DNA of 38,063 bases, from the NCBI GenBank assembly GCA_902794405.1, contig CADBHI010000055.1:1-38063 (forward strand), read 5' to 3'. The notes beneath the pieces were generated by a model, which was not told the origin of the DNA, did not search any database, and saw nothing but the letters and a program-made list of their open reading frames with translations. Below, in pieces: positions 14,974-24,800 of this stretch (position 1 is the first letter of the stretch; every line of letters begins with the position of its first letter). This DNA is from an uncultured Prevotellaceae bacterium. GTDB lineage: Bacteria > Bacteroidota > Bacteroidia > Bacteroidales > Bacteroidaceae. Both the position numbers and the translations under genes were made by a program.

Positions 14974-15960
14974 ATGCTTGAACTGCTGCGCATCCAGTGT
15001 CCCTCATGTGGTATCTTCCTCGAAGTCAGGAACTCCAAGCATGAAGCTGTGAAGAAGATCACTTGCCCAAACTGCCAAAAGCGGTTGGCAATTGACTTCC
15101 AGGAAAAAGAGCCTGTGGCACCTCCAAAGCCATTGGAACAGCTTTATGATAATGAGAATGCCTTTAGACTTCAGGAAGGTATCAATCGGTTGCCGATTCC
15201 TGAACTCAAGAATGTGGAGCTCAAGGTTGTACGTCTTAGTGACGGAAACAGCAAGTGCCTTGTCCGCGTCTTGAATGATGACTTACCAGTCTCATTGAAT
15301 GGCGAACCATTGGAAAAAGGCGATGAGGTGTCATTGACCATCGGCGATGAGCTAAAGGTAGGCGAACGCGTTTTGACATTCGGAAAGCCAGGAAAGAAAC
15401 ACGAAGAGCCCAAGCCGGAGCCAAAGAAGACTGTTGAGCCTGAAAAGCCCAAAGCAGACTCTCATCTTCAGCAGTGGATTGTAGCACTCACAGCATTGTT
15501 CGTTGGTCTGGTGGCAGTATGGAGCCTGTGGCCGTCAAAAGAAGTCGATAACAATTCTCTTGTCAATCATATCATCAAGACTGACAGCGCATGCTCCAAG
15601 AAGTCTGACAAGGCCAAGCCTCAACGAACCAATGCTGAGTCAAAAGGGAAGAAGCCGGCTGATGCACAAGCAACAAAAGCGGTTAATGAAGAAGACAAAT
15701 CCAGTTATTCGGATTATGAGTTGGAACGACTGGCTTTGACTGGTGATGCCGATGCGCAGTATTTATTGGGTAACCGCCTGATTCGCCAATCTGGAAGCAG
15801 TCATGTGATCATGGGTGTTAAATATTTACGACTCGCAGCCGATCAGGGTTCTTCCAAAGCCCAAGGCGTCTTAAGCAAGGCCATGAATGCCCTGCGGCGT
15901 CAGGCCGAGGGTGGAGACAGTGTTGCCATCAATATCCTCATGTCAATAGACAAAAAATGA
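14974..15960 (+). CDS. Zinc-ribbon / FHA-like / TM / Sel1-like protein
   Basis: The protein has 328 residues in clear modules. An N-terminal zinc ribbon (Cys9, Cys12, Cys31, Cys34) is followed by a beta-rich region (about 81-138) ending in VSLTIGDELKVGERVLTFG, similar to the back half of an FHA domain. A Lys/Glu/Pro linker (140-162), one transmembrane helix (168-186) and, beyond it, a Sel1/TPR-like pair of helices (254-300; GDADAQYLLGNRLI, GVKYLRLAADQGSSKAQGVL) complete it. The ribbon would be cytoplasmic and the Sel1-like part periplasmic. It mirrors the FHA/ribbon protein upstream in reverse domain order, suggesting the two work together. It overlaps the next start by four bases (ATGA). Confidence 0.75.
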   Translation: MLELLRIQCPSCGIFLEVRNSKHEAVKKITCPNCQKRLAIDFQEKEPVAPPKPLEQLYDNENAFRLQEGINRLPIPELKNVELKVVRLSDGNSKCLVRVLNDDLPVSLNGEPLEKGDEVSLTIGDELKVGERVLTFGKPGKKHEEPKPEPKKTVEPEKPKADSHLQQWIVALTALFVGLVAVWSLWPSKEVDNNSLVNHIIKTDSACSKKSDKAKPQRTNAESKGKKPADAQATKAVNEEDKSSYSDYELERLALTGDADAQYLLGNRLIRQSGSSHVIMGVKYLRLAADQGSSKAQGVLSKAMNALRRQAEGGDSVAINILMSIDKK

Positions 15961-17015
15961 AACGAACCATCGTATATATCATAGCATGTCTGGCGTTGGT
16001 GCTCTCTGCCTCAGCCAAGACTTCCTTCCGCACGTCAGAGCTGGAGCGTTTGGCCCGAGTCCTGTCCCTTGACACCAATGTGCTGCCCGATGGGTATAGC
16101 CATCCTGATGCCAACGGCATCCGACTGACTGTCCATCAGAAAGACTTGACGATAGACCACATCGGGCTCTGCCTGTTCTCTGACGAATTACGCCAGAAGG
16201 GCAAATCTCCCGTATTTGACTTCTTGGAACGTTACTTCCTGCAACTGAAGTACCCGCCTCAGGTGAAGAGTACGTCGAACATGATTCGTGATGATCAGTT
16301 CAGGTTCCTTGTTGGAACTTTGAAATCGGTCGACAAGCTGTTGACAACTGACGGCTTCAGCTTCAACTACGACAACCACTCATATACCGCTACCTGGAAT
16401 CGCGGCGACACTACCCTACTCTCTGTCTCTTTCCCTGTAGAATATGAACTCATCAGTGGCGAGAACAAGATTGAGGCCGACAACAACCTCTTGCAGGATA
16501 TCAGAAGTACGCAGGTGGTGATCCCCACAGGAAAGTTCGTTGTCAAGCAGGATCATTATATCTCTGAACGTTTCACGAACCGTACTTATCTCTCTGGAGG
16601 CAGGCTTGTCTCTGACCCAAGACATCCTTTAGAGTCATGTGCCAACATGATGCTGAGCCTACAGGCAGATGGCGACTATACCATCAATATCACGCAGATA
16701 TCCTATGGCTTCAAGAAAACAGTCTTCGACGTTCCTCTGAAGCAGTGGATTGCCTTTTGCCAGAATCAGGACTGTGAGCTCTATTTCGGCATCGAGGAGT
16801 TGACGGGCAACAACGATGTATCTGGCGTGTTGCTGGCCGTCAATACGGCAGAAAACTATAACCATGTGCTGACGGTGAAGATTCCTTCTGAAGCCTTGAC
16901 AAATCGTAAAGGAACCATCGAAGCCCGCCTCTATCCCTATGTGCCAACACATAATGTGTTGAATATGTTTGCGACTTACAGAAAATCAAACCCGAAAACT
17001 TTTGTCAGCAAATGA
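15957..17015 (+). CDS. Secreted protein of unknown function (352 aa)
   Basis: The protein has a clear signal peptide (1-20, cut after SASA) and 332 mature residues that are mostly beta-strand in character, with no transmembrane helix and no lipobox. I recognise no domain. Two cysteines near SCANM and FCQNQDC could form a disulfide. It overlaps both neighbours by four bases (ATGA at either end), so translation is coupled. By context it is a periplasmic or surface partner in the giant-protein cluster. Confidence 0.7.
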   Translation: MKRTIVYIIACLALVLSASAKTSFRTSELERLARVLSLDTNVLPDGYSHPDANGIRLTVHQKDLTIDHIGLCLFSDELRQKGKSPVFDFLERYFLQLKYPPQVKSTSNMIRDDQFRFLVGTLKSVDKLLTTDGFSFNYDNHSYTATWNRGDTTLLSVSFPVEYELISGENKIEADNNLLQDIRSTQVVIPTGKFVVKQDHYISERFTNRTYLSGGRLVSDPRHPLESCANMMLSLQADGDYTINITQISYGFKKTVFDVPLKQWIAFCQNQDCELYFGIEELTGNNDVSGVLLAVNTAENYNHVLTVKIPSEALTNRKGTIEARLYPYVPTHNVLNMFATYRKSNPKTFVSK

Positions 17016-17782
17016 AGCGAACCATCACCATCCTGCTGCTATTGTGTACGGTATTGACGGTATTCTCCCTGGATCAACGCCAGACGAAGATTAATACCAT
17101 CAAGAAAAGCAAGGAGTACCTATACAGCGACATCACCATGAGTTCTCGGCAGGAAGCCGTCTCACAGGCCTACGACATGCTTCAAGACGAGATACTCCAG
17201 TGGGCAAAGGACCGTGCCAAGAATCCGTCAGGCAGTGCTGTGTCGCCAAAAGATCTCAATCAGCTGATAGACACCATCTTGGTTCGCAGGGCAAATATGT
17301 ATCGCGTCTTTGCCTATGTCAAGAAGTCAAAGCTGTTGCCACTCTTCAGCGACTGGTACCTGAAGCTGAAGGATGATGAGTTGGGCGGAAACGACAACAA
17401 ACCCGTCCAGCCCGCCCAAACAAAGGAGTCTCCACGAAAAGAGCCTGTTGCCAATGAGCCGATACGGACTCTCCTGAAGAATAACTATCTGGGGCGTAAG
17501 GGTGGCGTGCTTGAGAAAATCAAGAAGGCTAAGTATTTCTTCGAACTCAAGGAGATTATGGAACCCCTGAAAGAGAAAGGCGACATCCTCGACTATGGCA
17601 AATACGCCACAGCCCAGCATCCGGAAGACGCTTACCTTATTGTCTATGACCCCGCAGGCAATATCAAGGCTGTGTTAGGCAAGGGTGCTGACGAACGCAT
17701 CAACCTGAAGACAGGCAAAAGCGATAGCGTCGAGAACTATCGTGGATGCGGAGCCATCTGGTTCACAATGAAGAATGAATAA
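17012..17782 (+). CDS. Secreted helical protein of unknown function (256 aa)
   Basis: The signal peptide is 1-19 (LLLLCTVLTVFS). The N-terminal half is helical (residues 25-130), a charged Pro/Lys linker lies near 130-152, and the C-terminal half has ILDYGKYATAQHPEDAYLIVYDPAGNIKAVLGKG and ends YRGCGAIWFT, possibly a small alpha/beta domain. No known family is recognised. It begins four bases inside the preceding gene and ends 20 bases before the next. It is probably periplasmic or exported. Confidence 0.7.
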   Translation: MKRTITILLLLCTVLTVFSLDQRQTKINTIKKSKEYLYSDITMSSRQEAVSQAYDMLQDEILQWAKDRAKNPSGSAVSPKDLNQLIDTILVRRANMYRVFAYVKKSKLLPLFSDWYLKLKDDELGGNDNKPVQPAQTKESPRKEPVANEPIRTLLKNNYLGRKGGVLEKIKKAKYFFELKEIMEPLKEKGDILDYGKYATAQHPEDAYLIVYDPAGNIKAVLGKGADERINLKTGKSDSVENYRGCGAIWFTMKNE

Positions 17783-17802
17783 ATGAAAAAGTAAAAATAG
17801 AT

Positions 17803-18795
17803 ATGAAAAAGATGTTTACTGCTATTGTAGCACTGTTAACCGTTTGCATACAGGCCTCAGCCTATAACCAGGTACGTCTGGTTATCAATGAAGGTATCTA
17901 TGACCAGCAGGTCAAGCAGCGGATGGAGAAAGCCGTGTCTGCTGTGATGACCGAGGTTAACCGTTCACACGAAGCCAATCTGGGCAAACTGAATCTGTCG
18001 GAGAACTATATCACTAAGGAAGCCGGGCAGGAGCTGAACAAGCTCTGGAACAACGAACACTTCCGTTGTGTGGAGGACGAGGTCGTAGAGCGCTGCCTCA
18101 CCACCCGCACTGGCTATCAGGTTCGCGGCATCCCCCTCATCGTCAATGCCGCCCAGGGCAGTGAGGAGTTAGGGTATCAGGAAGCTGTCATCAACTTCGA
18201 CAAGGAAGGTATCATCACCAGTATCTATTACACGATAGCCCCCGAAATCTATTCTCAGCTGCGCATGAACCAGATGGGTAATAGCCGTCATGAGGTGACA
18301 GAGATTAAGGACCGTATGATGATTCTCGACTACGTGGAGCATTTCCGCACGGCCTACAATCAAAAAGACCTGAAGTTCCTGCGTCAGGTATTCTCAGACG
18401 ATGCCCTGATTATCACTGGCAGCATCATCAAGGTGCAGAAGTCGGAAGTGGCACCTGCAGGCAAGAAGGTCATCTACCGAACCCAGACCAAGCAGCAGTA
18501 TCTCGAGAACCTTGGCCGTGCATTCAAGACATCTAAATACATCAAGGTGAAGTTCGACAATGTGGCCATCGTCGAGCATCCCACCATCAAGGGCATCTAT
18601 GGTGTCACCGTTCACCAGAACTGGAACACCCCAAGCTACAGCGATGAAGGTTATGTCTTCATGGTATGGGACTTCCGCAAGCCGGACACCCCTCAGATCC
18701 ATGTCCGCACTTGGCAGCCTGAATATGTCGACAAGCAGAGGGGACAAAAGCTCAATCCTAATGATGTCTTCACACTTGGTGACTTTGATTTGTAA
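17803..18795 (+). CDS. Secreted protein with C-terminal NTF2/SnoaL-like domain
   Basis: The protein has 330 residues with a signal peptide (1-20, ASA). The N-terminal mature part (about 21-165) is alpha/beta. The C-terminal part (about 168-320) fits an NTF2-like cone: the helix ILDYVEHFRTAYNQKDLKFL, then VFSDDALIITG, a YLENLGRAF helix, and long strands ending in WDFRKPDTPQIHVRTWQPE. NTF2-like domains bind small ligands or act as protein-protein modules; no catalytic residues are assigned. It lies 31 bases before the giant BspA-like gene and may be a periplasmic chaperone or ligand-binding partner, which is inference only. Confidence 0.72.
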   Translation: MKKMFTAIVALLTVCIQASAYNQVRLVINEGIYDQQVKQRMEKAVSAVMTEVNRSHEANLGKLNLSENYITKEAGQELNKLWNNEHFRCVEDEVVERCLTTRTGYQVRGIPLIVNAAQGSEELGYQEAVINFDKEGIITSIYYTIAPEIYSQLRMNQMGNSRHEVTEIKDRMMILDYVEHFRTAYNQKDLKFLRQVFSDDALIITGSIIKVQKSEVAPAGKKVIYRTQTKQQYLENLGRAFKTSKYIKVKFDNVAIVEHPTIKGIYGVTVHQNWNTPSYSDEGYVFMVWDFRKPDTPQIHVRTWQPEYVDKQRGQKLNPNDVFTLGDFDL

Positions 18796-18826
18796 TAGTT
18801 TTAACAAATAGTGTAGATGTAAATAA

Positions 18827-21800
18827 ATGAACAAAATCTATTTATTTTTATTCTTCTTTCTATGTTGTGTAACTGCATGGGGTACAGATGGTGATACATT
18901 TACGGCAACCTACAAAGGAGTTACATTGACATACACTATTTTGAGTGAAACAGAGAAAGTTTGCGAGACAGGTACTCAGACAAATATACCTTCAGGCACA
19001 TCTATTACCATTCCTTCTCAAATTAATGGCTATCGAGTTGTTGGAATCGGTTATCGCTCGTTTAGGGGAACAAGTCTAAAATCTATTACTATTCCCGCAT
19101 CAGTAATATCAATTGGCACTGAGGCATTTGAGGGATGTTCCTCTTTATCATCAGTGTCCTTTTCTTATGGAATTGAAAACATTAATTGGCAATCTTTTAA
19201 GGATTGTACTTCTTTAGTATCCATCACTATTCCTGGAAGTGTTAAGACAATAGGTGGTGAAGCATTCAGAAAATGTACGAAGCTATCATCTGCTATAATA
19301 GCAGAAGGGGTTGAAGTAATTGAAAGCGGGGTCTTCAGTGGTTGTACGGTTCTCTCAACAATTACATTTCCAAATACAATTGTAAATATCAGTACTGATG
19401 CAGTATCAGATACACCTTGGTTTACCAACTTGCCAGACGGATTGGTATATATAGGGAAGGTCATGTTAGTATATAAGGGAGACAAAACCGGTCTTGTTAC
19501 AATAAAAAATGGCACAGTACAAATAGCAGATTACGCTTTTGATGGGAAAAGTATATCATCTATTTCTTTGCCAACTAGCCTTACCTCCATTGGCAATTTT
19601 GTTTTCAGAGGCTGCAATGGCCTAGTCTCCATCAACATGCCTAATAGCCTTACGACTATTGGTAAGGGAATATTTCAGAATTGCAAGAATCTTGTTTCGA
19701 TAAACATACCAAACAAAATTACCACCTTGAATGATTATTTGAATGATTATTCCTTTAGTGGGTGCACTGCAATTACTTCTATTGAACTTCCTAATAGTGT
19801 TATCTCAATAGGTAATTATGTTTTTGAAAACTGTAAAAGTTTGACTTCATTTACAATACCGGCCAATGTGTCAATAGGTAAGCATTTCTTATCTGGATGT
19901 ACTGGACTATCATCGGTAAGTATTAAAAGTGGTGTATCTACTATCAGTGAAAGTATGTTCTACAATTGTACAGGCCTTAAAGTAGTTGTTATACCAAATA
20001 CTGTTGTTTCTATTGGGGACCGAGCATTTTGCGGATGTTCTAACATCGAAACCGTAAGTATCCCGAATAGTGTTAGATATTTGTATGATGGGTGTTTTTA
20101 TGGCTGTTCAAAGCTATCTTCTATTAATATACCAACAGGAGTAACAAAGATTCCAAATATGGCTTTTTATGGATGCTCTGCGTTAAAGTCGATAACAATT
20201 CCTGATGGTATTACTGAAATCGGAATAAGATCATTTGAATACTGTACAGGCTTGAGTGAAATTACAATCCCCGGAACTGTAAAAAAAATGGAGACATGGG
20301 ATAATTGTTGGGCTTTCTCTATGTGCACAGGTTTAAACTCCATAACTATATGTAAAGGGGTTAGCCAACTCGGAAATAGTACATTCTCTGGCTGCAGTAA
20401 TGTGACAAATGTAACAGTATTAAATGAGCATCCAATAGTCCCAAGAGAATCATTTAAAACTTTTGCACACAATGCGGTTCTCTATGTTCCTACAGGTAGT
20501 AAAGATTTATATGCCAACTATGAAGAATGGAAGGATTTTAAAGCAATTGTTGAACTTGATGATGAAAGTGCAAATAGTTATCCATTGACAATTAAAGCAA
20601 TGGGTAATGGGATTGCTTCATTTAATGGAAATGAAATTAGAGAAAACACTAGTACCTTTTATATAAACGAGGGAACAGATGCAACAATTACCTTCACTCC
20701 TGATTTTGGCTATCGAGTAAAGACCGTAAAGGTAAACAATGCGACTGTTAATGTTAGCAACAACCAATATACCATCAGCAAGATTTCTGTCAACACAATA
20801 ATTGAAGTAGAGTTTGAGACCATTCCTATTACAACCTACACTTTGTCGGTTTCTGCGACAGGTAATGGTGCTGTTGTTTATAACAGCAATTCTGTTCGCA
20901 GCAAAACCGCCTCATTTACCTTGAATGAAGGGACTTCTGCAACTGTATCATTTAGCCCAGATGATTATTACGGAATCAAAACTGTAAAGGTCAATAATTC
21001 TGATGTAACATCGAGCATAACAGACGGTTCATATACAATCAACAACATTTATAGTAACACTACTATTGATGTTGTATTTGAGGCTATACCACAAGAATTT
21101 GATGTTGATGGGTTCTTGTATCGTATATCTGGCCCTAATGCAGTCGAGATTACCGGTTGTCAAAACAAAACTGGAAATCTTATTATTCCAGAGACGGTAC
21201 TTTATTATGGAAAAACGTATCATGTCACATCCATTGGAAATCGAGCTTTCTATTATTGCAGCGGCCTGACCTCCGTCACCATACCAAATTCCGTCACGTC
21301 CATTGGACAATATGCTTTCCAAGGTTGCAGCGGCCTGACCTCCATCACCATCGGCAATTCCGTCACGTCCATTGGAGAATGGGCTATCTCTTGTTGCTAC
21401 AGCCTGACCTCCGTCACTATCCCCAACTCCGTCACGTCCATTGGATCCGCTGCTTTCTATGAGTGCAAGGGTCTGACCTCCGTCACTATTCCCAACTCCG
21501 TCACGTCCATTGGAAGCATTGCATTCGTTCAATGTAGCGGCCTGACCTCCGTCACTATCCCCAACTCCGTTACATCCATTGGAGAGAGAACTTTCTCTGG
21601 TTGCAGCAGCCTGACCTATATCGTTGTAGAAAGTGGGAACACTCACTATGATTCTCGAAATGATTGTAATGCCATTATAGAAACAGCATCAAACACCTTA
21701 TTAAATGGATGCAATAATACTATTATCCCCAATTCCGTCACATCCATCGAAGAGTATGCTTTCTATAATTGCAGCGGTCTGACCTCCGTCGCTATCCCCA

Positions 21801-24800
21801 ATTCCGTCACAGACATTGGAGGATATGCTTTCGAAAAATGCAGCGGCTTGATATCCATCACCATCCCCAATTCCGTCACGTCCATCGGAAACTATGCTTT
21901 CCGAGATTGCAGCGGCATGACCTCCGTCAACATCAGCAATTCCGTCACGTCAATTGGAGAATCTGCTTTCTATGGTTGCAGCAGCCTGAAAACCGTTATT
22001 TCAGAAATAACAAATCCTTTTACTGTAAGCTCAAATTGTTTTAGTAATGCATCAAATGCAACTCTTTTTGTTCCTCGAGGAACAAAAAGCAAATATGAGA
22101 ATCTAAGTGGTTGGAATGGTTTTAAAGAGATTAAAGAAGAGGGCGTAAACAATTATAGTATTAGTATAACCGTCAATGATAATGGATGGGCATCATATAA
22201 TAACACAACGATAAAAGGTGAAACACGTTCATTTACATTAGAAGAAGGAGCATCTGCTAAAATCCTATTCACGCCCGATGACGGCTATCGGATAAAGAGT
22301 GTAAAGGTAAACAATGCTGTTGTAACTGTTACTAACAACCAGTATACCATCAATAATATCTCTGCTAACACAACGGTGAACGTGGAGTTTGAGGCAATTC
22401 CTGTTACGACCTATACCTTGTCTGTCTCTGCGACAGGCAATGGTGCCGTTGTTTATAACAGCAATTCCGTTCGCAGCAAAATCGCTTCATTTACATTGAA
22501 TGCTGGGACTTCTGCGACTGTTATATTTACCCCAGACAACGGCTATCGGATAGCCACCGTGAAACTGAACGACAAGGATGTGACCGCAAACGTTGCAAAC
22601 AACCAGTACACTATCAACAACATGACAGCTAATGCGAAATTAGATGTTACGTTCGAGGCGATTCCTCCGACAACGTACACATTGAGCATTACGTCATCAG
22701 GAAACGGCAGCGTTTCATACGATAACACTGCTGTAAAAAACGGCTCTCAATCATTTACAATCACAGAAGGTGCTTCTGCCAAAATCCTATTCACGCCAGA
22801 TGACGGCTATCGGATAAAGAGTGTAAAGGTAAACAATGCTATTGTAACAGTAAGCGGCAACCTGTACACCATCAATAACGTCTCTGCTAATACAACGGTT
22901 AGTGTGGAGTTCGAAGCGATTCCTATTACGACCTATACCTTGTCTGTCACTGCGACAGGCAATGGTGCTGTTGTTTATAACAGCAATTCCGTTCGCAGCA
23001 AAACCACTTCATTTACATTGAATGAAGGGACTTCAGCAACCGTTTCATTTAGTCCCGATAATGGCTATCGCATTGCCAGCGTGAAACTGAACGATAAGGA
23101 TGTGACCGCAAACGTTGCAAACAACCAGTACATTATCAGCAACATTACTGCCAATGCCAAATTAGACGTAACGTTCGAGGCGATTCCTCCGACAACATAC
23201 ACATTGAGCATTACGTCATCAGGAAACGGCAGCGTTACATACAACAATACTGCTGTAAGGAACAACACTCGTTCATTCACCATCAATGAAGGGACTTCAG
23301 CAGCTGTATCAATTAGTCCAGATGACGGCTATCGAATAGCCAGTGTGATACTGAATGGTAAGGATGTGACCGCAAACGTTACTGACAGTCAATATAGTAT
23401 TGGCAGCATCACCGATGACACGAATTTGAGTGTCACCTTCGAGGCCATTCCGATTGCCACTTATACCTTATCCATCAGGTCGACGGGAAACGGCTCTGCA
23501 TCGTATGACGGAACAACCATTCAAGGTACTGCAAGTTCATTTACCGTGAACGAAGGTACTGATGCAACAATTACCTTCACACCTAATGAAGGCTATCAGA
23601 TAAAGAATGTAAAGGTAGACGATGCGGTGGTGGTAGTCGTGAACAACCAATACACCATCAGAAACATCACAAAGGATACGTCTGTAGAGGTAATCTTTGA
23701 GGAGATACCTCAAATAAAGCCTGAGCCTGCTACCTATACGCTGACAATCAAGGCAACAGGTAATGGCGCGGCAAAGTATCATGATGCAGAGATCAGAGGC
23801 AAGACGACACCCTTTACCATTGAAGAAGGAACAAATGCCACGATCACCTTCACCGCTGACGAAGGCTATCGAATCAAAGAGGTGAAAGTGAATGGCGAGG
23901 ATGTCACCTCAAGCATCACCGACAATACATGTGCCATCAACAACATTGGCAAGGACACATCGGTGGAAGTGGTATTTGAGGAGATCCCACAGATAGTGCC
24001 CGAGCCTACTACCTATACGCTGACAATCAAGGCTACAGGCAATGGCTCTGCCTATTACGGCCAGGAAACGGTTAAGGATGGCACAGGCTCGTTCACGGTA
24101 GTTGAAGGAACGTCAGTAACGGTTGTTTTCTCTCCTGAGCATGGCCATCGCATCAAGAGTGTGATGGTCAACGGCTCTGCCGTATCCATTGACAACAACC
24201 AGTATACCATCAACGACATCAACAAAGACATGTCTGTAGAAGTGGAGTTCGAGGCCATACCTGTTACGACCTACACCTTGTCAGTCAAAGCAAGCGGCAA
24301 TGGCTCAGCGTCTTTCGATGGTACAACCGTAAAAGCTGAAACGGCCACCTTTACAGTAAACGAAGGATCAACGGCTATACTCTCCTTTAGTCCGGATAAC
24401 GGAAACAGCGTAAGCATGGTGATGTTGAATGGGAAGGACATAACCGACAAGGCGATGAACAATAGAGTTGTCATCGATGAAATCGCCCAGGACATCACCT
24501 TCGAGGTGGTATTCAAGGAGGACATCAATGCCCTGACTGTCGATGGCATCAACTACAAGGTGGTGTCGCAATCAGAGAAGACGGTAAAGGTGGTTGGTGG
24601 AGACTATGGACAGGTGCTGACTATTCCAGCCACAGTGTCGCAGGATGGAACGACGTGGAAGGTGACGGGCATAGAGAAGGATGCATTGAAGGACATTGCT
24701 GCATTGTGCGCCGTCATCTGGGAGCCAGAAGCATTGTTCACGGCCGACGTGAGCAATCCTAACCTGCTGCTCTATGTGAAGGATGCTCAGTATGCACCTA

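Noticed and set aside
21029-21646. Long antisense open frame (205 codons) with regular GDSDGGQ-type repeats across the LRR array
   Set aside because: It is the mirror image of the 69-bp LRR coding units; the repeat period keeps the antisense frame open. No start signal or independent conservation cue is seen.
21230-21985. Regularly spaced near-identical repeats that might resemble a CRISPR array
   Set aside because: The units are contiguous 69-bp coding repeats in phase with an LRR protein, without unique spacers and without cas genes.
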